From the NCBI RefSeq assembly GCF_002078875.1, contig NC_034438.1, forward strand, positions 18,091,919 through 18,155,918: a DNA stretch of 64,000 nt. The letters are read 5' to 3'. The notes beneath the pieces are model-generated. The model searched no databases. It saw only the letters and a list, made by a program, of their open reading frames with translations, and was not told the DNA's origin. Source of the DNA: Numida meleagris (taxonomy: Eukaryota > Chordata > Aves > Galliformes > Numididae). A program made the translations under genes and the position numbers. Shown here one piece after another: positions 36,701 through 48,400 of the stretch (position 1 is its first letter; each line of letters opens with the position of its first letter).

Positions 36701-39013
36701 AGCAGACTAACTTCTTCCTTGTACTTAAATCTAGATCTCTCTCCTTGAAAAAAAAATTAAAATCAACATCTTATAAAATCGAGGTCAATATCTCCCTGTT
36801 GATATTTTTCACATATCTTAAGAAATGTTAGGTCTACAGTCTTTTGCAGAATAAACAGAATGTGAACTTTGGGCAAAATGACTGGTCAAGACGTTATATA
36901 TGGTCCTAGATCCCACTATACTAATGAAAGAAACATCATTTTTTATCACTGTTCCTTGATTTCCACAACCTGAGGCTTGCTTAAACTGAGGCCTTATCCT
37001 CAGATTAACTGTTTTAAAAGTCACCAAATCTTCTGCATTTTACTGGCTAAGTAATTTCACTCTGTTTTCCTGTGTGAAAGTAAAACGAGTGAAAAAATAA
37101 CCCAGGGCAGAACATATCCTTTCTTGAATTGATTGGCCAGGATTGTGTATGTGTGTATGTAAGAGCATTACCCATGGGAACTATACCACTGGAAGTGTCA
37201 GGGAGCATTTATGGTGCAATGCAGAAATATATCAAAATGAGCTTTACAAAAAAACCCTTTTACAGACATAATGCATTTATGATTAGTCTCCAAGCCAAAT
37301 CTCCAAGCTAAGGTCCTTTTAAATGTGTTGTTTTATTCTTTAGTCTTAGACTTCACCTAGAGGTTGTATTAACCACTGGGGAAGTTGTGTAGTGCTCTAC
37401 TCTGCCTCTCTCCCCAGATTCCACACTCTGGGTCTTTGCTGGTACAGTGTTGCTGGCTCAGTGTCTGCCCTCCACAGTGTGACAACTCATGAAATTTCAT
37501 GCTTTCCTTCGGCCAAACTTGCAAAGTAAGTTGTGTATTGTGGATTATTGGTCTTGCAAAACTTATTTCCTGGAGGTGAGTCTGCTCATGGGTATTTACT
37601 TGTCCTGACTGTCCAAGAACTACTGCTTTTTTTTTGTGAAGAATTCCTTTTTCATGATTCTGCACAAACTGCTCCCATAAAAGGTAGGTAGACATTTGCT
37701 TTAAATGGTGCTTTGAGGCCAGAAAAAATGGAGGCAAACTTTCTGCATCAGGAGCAATGAATGGATGGGGGTGAAAAAGGCCTTTCATGGACTACCACTG
37801 CAGGTGAGCAATACCTGCACGCACTATACTGAACCACAAGGTGAACCTACAGGCCTAATGTGCTCTAATAATGGAGGAAAGATGCAAAAGTGTCAACATG
37901 AAATATTGCTATGACTTTGTAAATATTTTTCTATTCCATTTTTGTGAAATATTAATGGCACTACATGAAGATCTTACCTCATTGTCTTGATAGCAGAGCA
38001 GATGTGAGCACATGGATGTAACAAATGGCGTATATTTGGAGGTAGGCAATGCCACAGCCTGTGACGATTAACTTGGAGTTGGCAAGCCTCACATTGTGGA
38101 GATCATAGCTATTTGGAGGCAATGAATACTGTTCTGTCTTCTATGGAAAAAAAAGAAGATTTACACTGGACTCCTTTAGAAGGTGGCAGGTGTGATGAGT
38201 AAGGTGAATTCTCATTCAGCCATGTGTAATTACCATTCAGCTCTTTCATCCCAAACACTACACAAGGCTTTTGGATTCTTTTGAAGAATTCATGGACTGC
38301 TAATTCAAGACATTGCCATAATTCATTCTGGAAATTTGCATACAGAATTCTGGAAATGAGCCCTTGCCAAACGCAGACATTGCGTTGTACACTGATAACC
38401 AATTCAACCATTACGGGCATGTCCATTCCAAATTCTACTTAGCAATCTGTTGTATTTTCTTTATCCTCATAGCCACCAGAAAAGCCAGAAGCAGCTTAAT
38501 AATTTAAAGATGGTGTAGTTGACAGGTGCATTGGGCTTACAGTGTCTTAAATAAATCACAACAAATCTTCATCTGTATTTGAGGTGAGAAGTCAATATAC
38601 TGTTACGTTGTTACTGTTACTGAATGAGAGAGAAACACACTTTTGCACAAACAACATAAGCACCATTAATTGCTCTGTATTATTGTCACAAAGCTGTAAA
38701 GAATATTGTATGCATTTGGATATTTGACCAGTAGAAACAAAGTTAATAAGAGCACAACAACTGGAGCACAAAGACAGTTGCTTATATTTTTATATAGTAT
38801 TTATGCATGCACCTATTACTGTTTTCTCCTTGACTTTATTAAAAAAATCTTGATGTTAGAAAAGGAGTTAGCTGATGAGCTAAAGTAAAAAGTTTAGAGA
38901 TTTTCTTACCAACCTTAGCAGTTATAACTATCCATAGTGTTAGTGTTCTTTTTTCTGAGAATTAGGATGATGCTGATGCTACAACAGTCCCTGTATCTCC
39001 ATACAGGAGATAT

Positions 39014-39051
39014 ACCATACACCATATCTCACACCATACACCATATCTCAC
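39014..39051. repeat. Exact 19-bp tandem duplication
   Basis: The unit 'accatacaccatatctcac' at 39014-39032 is repeated without change at 39033-39051. Each unit is itself partly built from an ACCATA motif. Copy-number polymorphism is likely. Confidence 0.9.
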
Positions 39052-42000
39052 ACAAAAATATGGGAGTCGTTCCATGGGACTCCATCTTCCAGTTCAAGAT
39101 CTATAACTTAACTCACAGATGGACCTCTTTGTATCTCTGTCCTCACCTATAGCAATGTCTTCCTTGTTCCTCAGCCTAGGTGCTAATGAACCAGATGCTG
39201 TCTCACTTACTCCATACAGATAGGATTGGGGCAGAATAAACTGAGGTCTTTGTTTTGATACAATTTCTTCATGATTAATGCAGTTATATGAGCAGATAGA
39301 TTATTTTTATCTTAATGAACAACATTTCCTTTGTTTTTTCATTCTGGCACTAAAACTTCTGCCTGCTTGCAATTTTTTTTTTCCTGTAGAATTACTTGAA
39401 GAAAGAAACGTTCAGTGGAATGTGTAAGAATATTTTGTAGAGGCAGGATGAACTGGAGATTTGTTATCTATCTTCAGGGTAAAAATCAGACTGCTGCAAT
39501 TTAAAATGATATTGCAGTTCTGCACATTCCAGAGCAAGAACAAAGATCATTGGCTCCAAGCAGTGGGAGACAGATCCCCTCTTGGTATCATGGCATTGTG
39601 TCATTTTTCAATCAGACAATATTGGGTGCCATAGAGACAGCAGAAATAAGTTAACCCCTGAAAGGTATCTTGGAATTTCTGCTGCTGGATGCTAGGTTCT
39701 GCCACAGCTTATGTGTTCTTTCATACTTGTCTGCCGCTTTGAACATTAAGAAAACAAGAATAGAGCCTTAAAAAGAGATAAATAGAATGGCATTGTATCC
39801 ACATCAATACTTACAGTTGATGGAAGGATCCTCTGTAAATATTTTGCAGTACTCCTTGTAATAACAGCATCAGTTGCAGAATTGCAGAATGCCCTGATTG
39901 ATTATCCCTTTTTCTTAACTACTCAGTTCAAGATTAACACTTGCTAGCACATAAGTTCTGGCTTAAAGGGTGCTCATGCTCACTTAAATCAAAGATGCAT
40001 TAATTTATCAGAAAAACAACAACTGGTGAGAAGGAAATTCTGTCCCCAGCTTCACCCTTGCTTCTCTCATACATACGCATATATGTAATAATGTATATTC
40101 CCCTTCCGAAGCTCAAGTTGTGATCTTGTTTCCCTTTGGTTCAGAACTACCCCAAGTGTCTGAGATGCTTGCAGGACCAAATAAATGTATTCTGAAACAG
40201 ACAAACGTGGGGGCACTATCCGGATAAAATACTGAAAACATGTGATGTGTGTAAAGACCAAGAGTGTATAACATGACACATAATACAAAGTACTCTAATT
40301 CTGGGAGATAAACTGTTAACTTGAAACATATCTTACAGCAATGGCTTCAGCTGTAATTGCACAGGGATTGACTTAATGAAGTAGTCTATCTCATCAAAGG
40401 AAGCTGCCAAATAAATCCCAGGGTGTTAGCAACACATCAATGTCACATACCCCCAAGAAAAGCTACTGCATGAAAAATAAATGGGAAAGTGCTTAGGTTC
40501 GAATTATCCTGCAGCAGGGGATAAAATGTTTAGGGAGCAGTACGCTGAGCTCTGTAACAGCAGCTAACCACACTTCACATGGAATATATTACTTTATAGA
40601 TTGTCAAATGTTTTAGATAAATCTTACAGATGAAGGACTTTTTTGAGAAGGGCTTTTGTACTTTCAGTATTTACAATGCTTTTTGATATACTTGTAGGTA
40701 AACATTTGATAGGTTAATAATGCAAAGTAAGAACAGGAAAACAAAAAGACACTTCAAGTGATCATCCTTGGTGAAAGGTATAGTTTCAGCTCTAGGGAAG
40801 AAGAAGGATGTCACAGTAACAAACTAAAAGAAAAAGAAGTCAGTTAATTGCTTAGAAAATATATTTTAATTTGCTAGGCCAAGTTTTGAGTCTTCCATTG
40901 CAACACAGATCTAGTGAGGATGTAGAACAATTTTTAGTTTGACATAATGAATAATAATCTTCATGTAGGGAATCCAGACTGGAGAATCCAGATGCGAAAA
41001 AAGAACATTTTGGAGCAAACAAGAAAATTATGTGGAAATAAATGCCTGGATGGTATAAAATAGTCTGAAAACATGCCCTCTCGTATCTAGAGCTGCCTCA
41101 TCGCTATGCAGTCATAGTTTGCCTGCTAAAGAGAGATTGTAGTCGCTGATATTCAGTAGATACTATTTGATAAATTCATGGACAGGAAGGGGTCACACTC
41201 ATAAAAGATGGTATTGTGGGTTCTGATCTTGATTATCGCTTTCATTTTTCCATCAACAAATCGGAAGGGAACAACTCCTTTGTCCGAGGAGATTTTTGCA
41301 TCAGTCATGTGGTTGAATTTATATTCATGGTTATTCATGGTGCAAATGTATTAATAGATTGTAAAATGAGAGGAAATGCATCATTAGGATATCTGACTGC
41401 AGGAGGAGCTCCTGGTTCCAGCCTCTGGTCACAGATTAGTTTCTGTACCTTACATTCAGCCTAGGCCTTGGAGCAGCTGCAAGAGCAGCAAAAGCCCTTC
41501 TCAGGAAGGTTTAGGAAAATCCTTTGGAGGCTCTTGTTCAAAGACACTGCATAAAAGTGCTGTATGCCTGCACTTGAGCATCCAGAGCAGTTTGGAACTG
41601 TGAGCAGCACTGACAAGCCAGGCTTGGGCCTAAGTCAAGATAACAGGTGATCTTGTGTCGGGAGGATGCCAGGCTGGCATTAGCTGTCAATATATTAGAC
41701 ATCTCAGGCTTGTTCTCTGCCGCCATTGCTGGCTACTGTCAAGCTTTTGTTCAACTTTGTCTTACCTGAGGGGAGCTGGGATACCAAGAAAGCATTCTGT
41801 GAAAAGGTTGATTTCTATTCCAGGAAATATATGTTGTTTGTAGCATCCAAATAGACTGAAAGAAAAAGAAAATTGACTTTCGTTTTATTCACAGGCCAAA
41901 TCTCATCTTTCCTTTTGTCAAGTGAAGCAGATGACAACTGAAGAAGCTGAAAAGGTGAAGATAACTTTCTATTCTTGATAATTATAAGTGCCTTTTAACT

Positions 42001-42218
42001 CAAACCTGTGAGCAACTGATGTCTGTTTAGTAAGTATAGTTTGGAAATAAACAAGACTTCAAAATTTCTCCTGATGAAATATTGCTTAAGTGATTTGCAC
42101 TTCAGCCTCTTATGTAGGTTCATTCATTCTACTTCTTTTGCAAGCAACCTATTGTGAGTGGTCACTAGCAAAAATATCACAGATTGAGTGATTTTTCTAC
42201 ACATTTTTTATTCTAACA

Positions 42219-42239
42219 ATTACTAATTGCATTAGTAAT
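42219..42239. repeat. Perfect 9-bp hairpin, 3-nt loop
   Basis: ATTACTAAT at 42219-42227 is followed after TGC by its reverse complement ATTAGTAAT at 42231-42239. It is AT-rich and may be a chance fold. Confidence 0.6.
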
Positions 42240-43509
42240 AACTAATTTCTTTGTAGAACATTGAAACTTCTTCCTCTGCAATGTTTTATGTCTGCTTTTT
42301 AAGATAATCTGATTTTTAATTGCATCCAATTATGTAGAGAGAATTTAAGAACACATTATCTTGTATAATACCTCTTAGATGAACTAAAACATTTCAGGGA
42401 AATTAATTTTATTCTATCTTTGTAGCCCTTCACTCAAAAAACATGAATGACTGGCTAACATTTCTTTGGATATATTTTACCAGTTCGGAAGAATTCTCAT
42501 CTGCCATAGTTCCAAAGAGAGAAAAAAAGTGCATCCGAATAATTTCCACTGTGTTCTATCAAAGCAAGGCAGTATTTATAAATACACTAACTTCAGGAGT
42601 CTTGCAAATTACAGATTAGATTTCCAGTGAGACATTAGCTTTTCTGTTCGTGTTTTAATCAAATGATTTTAGTAAATACAAAAAATGTCCAGACAGCAGA
42701 TGCAAAAGCAGGTAAGATCTACATTTTTGCATGCATGTAAGTAAAATAACTTGGTTAATTACATATGCAGGCTTCTGTGTTAAGGGGGGAAAAGAAAAGA
42801 TGTCATTGATGAGAATGCTCCACTCACACCATAGTACATCTGCACAAATGTGCAATGTGTGTATGTATCTTTCTTCATCATGAGTAAAGCTGCCTTTGGT
42901 CAAAGCAGGTCCTATGTAGAGGCTCTTCCTTCCAGAAACCCTGACTGGGTCCCTGTGCACAGCTGTCAAAAGCTGCCACACCTCTCATGCACTTGTGCAG
43001 TGCATTTCCTGTAAAAGACAGCGAAGGGTTGAGTTTATGCACACATTTGCCAGAAAGATGAGAAGAAAGGACCAGCAGAGAAGAATTGTGATAGACAGAT
43101 CATAACACCATGTTCCGCACTCCACACTGCACATCTTGGTAGAGGAACTGAGAATGAAGGCATAAAGTTGAGCCTGGGAAAAATGGTAGAGGATTATGTT
43201 ATTTTGATTTTTCCTTTATTTCACATCAGTCAAATCTATTTTATTTGGAAATAAATTAAATTAATTTTTCCCTAAGTCTGTTCTGCTTGTGGTTATTGGT
43301 ATTGTGATCTCCTTATTTGTACCAACCCACTAGTTTATTTTCTTCCTCTATTCTGTTAAAGAGGGGGAGTGAGAGAGCATCTGGGTGGGCATCAGGCAGC
43401 TGCCCAAGCTCAACAGTCTAACAGTTCAGTGTCCTGAGACCACGTTCCATGAGCAGAATCTCTTTTCCAGGGACACTATGAATTTTACCTTCTCCTGGCC
43501 CTTTCCGGA

Positions 43510-43546
43510 TAGTGCTGTGGTTCATTTCATAGGTAGTGCTGTGGTT
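43510..43546 (+). repeat. 13-bp direct repeat, 24-bp period, with RUNX-like cores
   Basis: 'tagtgctgtggtt' occurs at 43510-43522 and 43534-43546. Each copy contains TGTGGTT, the core recognised by RUNX factors. A spacing of two helical turns is compatible with cooperative binding, but that is inference from two short matches. Confidence 0.5.
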
Positions 43547-44991
43547 TCAGTTAAGCACCTGAATTGCTCTATTCAACATCTTTAAACGCGAACTAAATTC
43601 AAGCCTGTATTTTAAGAAAACTGGTTTTCATTGTTTCCTTCTGAAGCAAAGATCCATTAATGCTTAAAAGGTTTACAGCTGCTGTACCTCCTTCTCCATT
43701 AATCAAGTGTGTAAATGTTACCAGTTATGTTTGAAAAGCAGAAACAGCTTGTTGGCTGAAGCAGCAACAAGCACACACTTCTGGCTTTAGTTATTAGAGA
43801 TGGTTTATGAAATTCTATACCAAAGAGTCATTTTATCACAGTCAGACTGAAAGAGAGTCATCCTTTTTCAGTGCCTAAAAGCAGGATATACTCTGCCCCT
43901 CTTTTGGTCTGTCTGATATAATGGAATTACATTGCAGGCTTGACTGCCACTGAACAACTCCTTATCCCTCAGCAAAAGGAAGTTATATGATACAATTATG
44001 TATTTTAAGACAGCTCTGCTTATAGAACATAATTTTATCTGAATATCTATATTACAATCGACAGTTTTTGCATAAAGCATCATTGCTGTTTTTCACCACT
44101 CATCTAATCCTGATGTTAACTGGACATTTAAAAGCACAATATTTAATATTCAGCAATATTCAACACTCAGCCACAGTGAGAGATGAATTATTGAAGGCAG
44201 TAATTATGTTGGTTAGTCAGAAAATATCACTTCCTATTCTGTCTTGCTACGAGCCTCCTTTCTCACCTTAGGCAAGATATCCAATACCATCATGTTTCCC
44301 TTTCCACATACAATACTTGAATAATGATCTTGACATGGGATATTTATTTTGGAGGCTTTGTTAAATTTAAAAAGCACTTTGATATTCTTAGATAAAGAGT
44401 ACCAAGTGAATATAACTGCAGTTTTCTGTGTAGTATGAATAACTCGTCTGATATCCACTACAAAAGATGCAGAATTTCATAAGAATGAAATTAGAAGTTC
44501 CATGAATTTTATTAAACAGATCTCTGCTCTTTATTTCAGAAATCACAATTCACTCTTCCCAAGTAGTTTTACTAGCCACGCTCACTATATATCTCTGCTG
44601 AAGAGGCATCACTAGTACAGTCCTCCTTGCAATTCTCACTTTATGAGGTACTCTTCATACACTATTATTTTACAATGACTATATCACTTGGTTCTTCAGC
44701 TACTTCAGGTCTTTACACTTACGACTTTCTGTGACAAAACCTCTTCTCTCCCTTTTCCCCCAAGGATAAAAGAGGATAGAAAACTGAGGAGTGGTGTCTT
44801 CCATAGTACATGTATACATGGGAAATGAGTTAGAATTAATCCTGCAGATGTTCCTATACACTGGTTGAAAATGGATATCATGACATGAGCTGTCTAATGA
44901 AAATAATTATTCAACTCTTGTGGGGTCTGGACCCCAAACCTTGGGTTTGTAGTTTATCCACTATAACAAAGAACAGCTGACGTTCTGTTGC

Positions 44992-45243
44992 ACTTAATGG
45001 TACTTTTTTTTTTTTTTTAATCTTATTGGTAAGGGTCTTATAAATGCACTAGGCAGCAAATACCTTGGATCACAGAGCAGCTTTGCTCCAGCTGCAGTGT
45101 TGTCTGGGGAAAGATTGATGGTGCAGCTGCAGCTGCCTCTCCTCACTGACAGGCTCCGTAGCCCCAGCCCTGGGGAGACAAGCAGCGCAACTTGGATATA
45201 AAACCCAGTATCTGGGGCTCGTGCCACAGAGCTACTTAATACT
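44992..45243 (-). mobile_element. Candidate poly(A)-tailed retrocopy or SINE-like insertion
   Basis: A run of 15 T at 45004-45018 is a poly(A) tail if read on the minus strand. The insertion is framed by imperfect direct repeats: ACTTAATGGTACT at 44992-45004 and ACTTAATACT at 45234-45243, differing by one 3-base indel. The roughly 229 bp between them is richer in G+C than its surroundings. On the minus strand it begins 'agctctgtggcacgagcc' and 'gggttttatatcc', faintly like tRNA A-box and B-box regions but too closely spaced. A minus-strand frame is open through the insert into the tail without an ATG. It could be a processed retrocopy of an unidentified transcript, a tRNA-type SINE, or coincidence. 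Confidence 0.45.
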
Positions 45244-45332
45244 GTGTCTGAAAATGAAGTTCCATACAGAGTATTTTATCAGTGAGAAGCAAGCCTGCTG
45301 TGCCCCAGCATGCAGGAAGGCTGCACATGCGT

Positions 45333-45467
45333 TCAAGAAACGTTTAGATATAGTGTTGAGAGACATGGTTTAGTGGGGTTATTGGTGGTAGGTGGATGGT
45401 TGGACTGGATGATCTTGTAGGTCTTTTCCAACCTAGCTAATTCTATGATTCCATGATTCTATGATTT
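45333..45467 (+). mobile_element. CR1 LINE 3' end, sense on plus strand
   Basis: Starts in the last 15 codons of ORF2 ('[13 protein letters not shown]' then stop), then has the 3' UTR ('ggtggatggttggactggat' and 'tcttttccaacctagctaat') and octamers ending at 45467. Nearly identical in sequence to the reverse complement of 61184-61310, so both belong to one subfamily. Only about 135 bp is present. Confidence 0.93.
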
Positions 45468-48400
45468 CAGCACACACAGGACTTGCTCTTCCATAAAAAA
45501 GACCTCTGGAGTTCCCAGTAGCAAAGAGGCTGTGCCCTTAATAGGGAATATATTAGATCTGTCCCTTTTGCACAGGCTAGTGAATCTGCTATCGGTTACC
45601 TCTATCTGCAATAAGTATATGACATCTATATCTATAGTAATCTGATAATAATTGGCACATAACTTTAGGAAATATGGACTTCACTTTCTAGAGGGACACA
45701 ACGTTAATCTTCCAGAATAATTCTCAGTACCATTCCATGGTTTGCTCACAGTACCATTTGTCTTCTTATAAACCACATTTAAAAAGAAAAAGAAACCCAA
45801 GACACTACTATGGCACTTCAGCAGAGTGCTGATGAGGTTTAACTTTTAATTATTGGTTTGCAATTGCAGTAATAAAACAAAATGGAGCAGGGCAATTCTG
45901 TACTGGCACAGACACATTAGCCTGCCAGCATAAAGAGGGTAACCTGAAACTTCAGATTTGAATCCTACAAAAACTGCACTCCCATGTCTTCCCAGCCAGC
46001 TATGCAAATCAGAAATCATCATGCACACATGGATGATTAAATGCTTACATCATGACATGCGTACAAGTGCCTGCTTTACAACCATACTCCAAATATCTGC
46101 ATTAATATTTTAGGTGCAGTCTATCAGCCTTCTCCCTTGACTTTTGAATCTGAGAGCTGAATTAAAATTATGCAGTTTAAAAAAAAATTTCAGTTTTCTA
46201 AAGTTATTGTTCTTCAAAGAGTCATATTCACAGCACACTGCACTAAATTCTGTAAAAACTGATTCCAGAAGAAAAATAGTTATTCCCTAAATCACCTGCA
46301 ATCTACCTGCTACATAAAAAATTGGGTGGGGGGTATGCCTATGAGTGAGTTATCAGAAAAAAATGAGATGACACAAACACTGGAGTTTTACTGCTTTGAG
46401 TACCAAAATGTTTTGGGCCAAACATCCTTGATGTGGTGGTGACCTAGGACAGTATAAAACTAGTCTACAAAGCAAAAGGATTTCTTACAAGATTCTATCA
46501 AAGAAAATAAAGAATTTTTGATGGATAAAAGAGGAAAGGAAAAGCTTTCTGAAAATATTTTAAAATCTTTTGAAAGACCTTCTTAGTAAATGAATGACAG
46601 TACTGCTCCTCCAGGTGTGGAACTCTGTAATTTCCATAATTCAGATTTATCGAATGGTATGTATAGTACCCTCATGGTTTTCCATGACTAGTTATGGCAG
46701 AAGTGTCCTGGGGAAAATTTTTTACCGTATTTTAATGCAGGTGGGGAGAGAATTTCAAGGGCACAAAAGAAGGCCGTGTCCTCAATTCTAAGTTATTCTG
46801 ATAATGATTAAGTCACATAACAGCCAGTAATGCTTTAGTGAAACTCTGCTATATTTTTAAAATGCATTTTGTTGTTTTCTGTCCCCTCATTTCCAGGACA
46901 TGAACTATCAGCTGCACGTGCGTTTGTGAGTCTGTTAAGGGCACTTAACAGACTCACTCTCAACATAGCATAGCTATGCAAAAGTAAGCTTGCCAAGGAA
47001 AAGAGACAAATACAAAACTGAGCTGGGATTATAAATAATCTGAATCCACCAGGGAGACATGTGCTGTTCACACTTGCTAAGTAAAAGCTGAATGACTTCA
47101 AGATCCTGCCTAACTTTTACTCTGAAATATTAGAAAGAAAGTAGTCCTTTCTTGGAGGAGTGGGGATGAGAGGTGCGAGAGGAAGATGGATTTCTTCTCT
47201 AAATTCTGTGCTCACAGTTACATGACTACTAATTTCTATCTCACTGTAGGATACCATCCAATACTCTTTGGGTCATATTTCTTCTCTCATACCCAAAAAT
47301 GTGCTCTGCAGCTGAACCTGAAGGACACATCTTGACAGAGGTATGAGTCAGAGTATGAACAAGCTGACAAAATTTATATGCACCATACTGATGTCCTACT
47401 TCTCCTATACACATGTGAGGTCTCTGCCTATTCTTCAGAAAGAATTTTCTCCAAAGTTTCCATATTCATATAGGTTAAATATAGATCTAAGATTGAAATG
47501 TGATAGAGACATAGTAATCACCACAATGGACCATGGTGTACCTGACATAGCATCCCATCTCTTACATGCACCATAGAGAAGCATTAGAGAAATGCTACTG
47601 AAAAAGAGAAATAAATAATTTTTCTACCTATGATTATGTTGTTATTCCATTATGTTCTGTTGAAGGCTGTTAATATATTCTTTGATTTCTAGCAAAAGCA
47701 GAAGTGAATATCTCTGTGAGTTGCTGGGTTTCTGTGCCCATTTTCCACTTATAATTTTTGCTGAGTTTCACTGTGTTTAACTAGGATTCTTTCAACTGAT
47801 GCCAAAAAATGGATTTGCAAATCTGGTGTCAGTTGGATAACACATTAGAAAGTTATTGCCTAGCAGGCACACAGAGAAATGTAATTTAATTGCATGATAT
47901 ATCTAAGGTCTAGGTAGTCACTAGATTGATCTCCCACTTTGCGTTTTTGTCTCTGTATTTCAGCTCAAACTCTGAGTCTTGTGGTCACTTTCTCCAGAAA
48001 AGCCTGAATTAAAAACTAGTGTTGTCACATCTGAAAATAACTTCAATCCACACTTCTAGTACTACATACAGCATGTTAACCTCTGGCTCTAGTAGCTGGA
48101 AGACCTCAGCTTCGTAAGGCCTCAGCTGAAATACAGAAAAAGATACAAGAGTTCAGTAAGTAAAATATTCCAGTTTTAAAGTCTGGTCATTTTTCATCTG
48201 CCAGGACAGGCAGCTCACAGGGGATGTGATGCCTTGCTAGAGGATGGGACTGCTGCAACTGCATCCCTGTATCGTGTGAGAGCAGTTGAGAAGACAGAGG
48301 AGGTGAAAAAAGAATACTGACAACTCCAGAAAGGCACCAGGGTGAGGTTTTCTGAGTTTGGGCCTAAAAATATGTTACGAAAACAGATTACTGTGCCAAG

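Larger units (their letters stand above)
29421..37000. other. AT-rich intergenic sequence
   Basis: No exon or transposon recognised. It contains two hairpins listed separately (30949-31028 and 31282-31318), T-runs near 35141-35168, and the longest reading frame not explained by a repeat (33194-33769, minus, 191 codons), for which I see no domain. Confidence 0.55.
37001..44991. other. AT-rich intergenic sequence
   Basis: No gene or transposon recognised. It holds a 19-bp tandem duplication (39014-39051), a 9-bp perfect hairpin (42219-42239), and two TGTGGTT-containing direct repeats (43510-43522 and 43534-43546). Frames such as 37369-37788 and 38109-38426 on the minus strand show no known domain. 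Confidence 0.55.

Noticed and set aside
45190..45243. TATA-like 'ggatataaaa' as a promoter
   Set aside because: It lies inside the candidate retro-insertion, and no initiator, CpG island or downstream exon is visible.
45205..45243. tRNA gene or clear tRNA-derived SINE head on the minus strand
   Set aside because: The A-box-like and B-box-like strings are too close together and no cloverleaf can be drawn.
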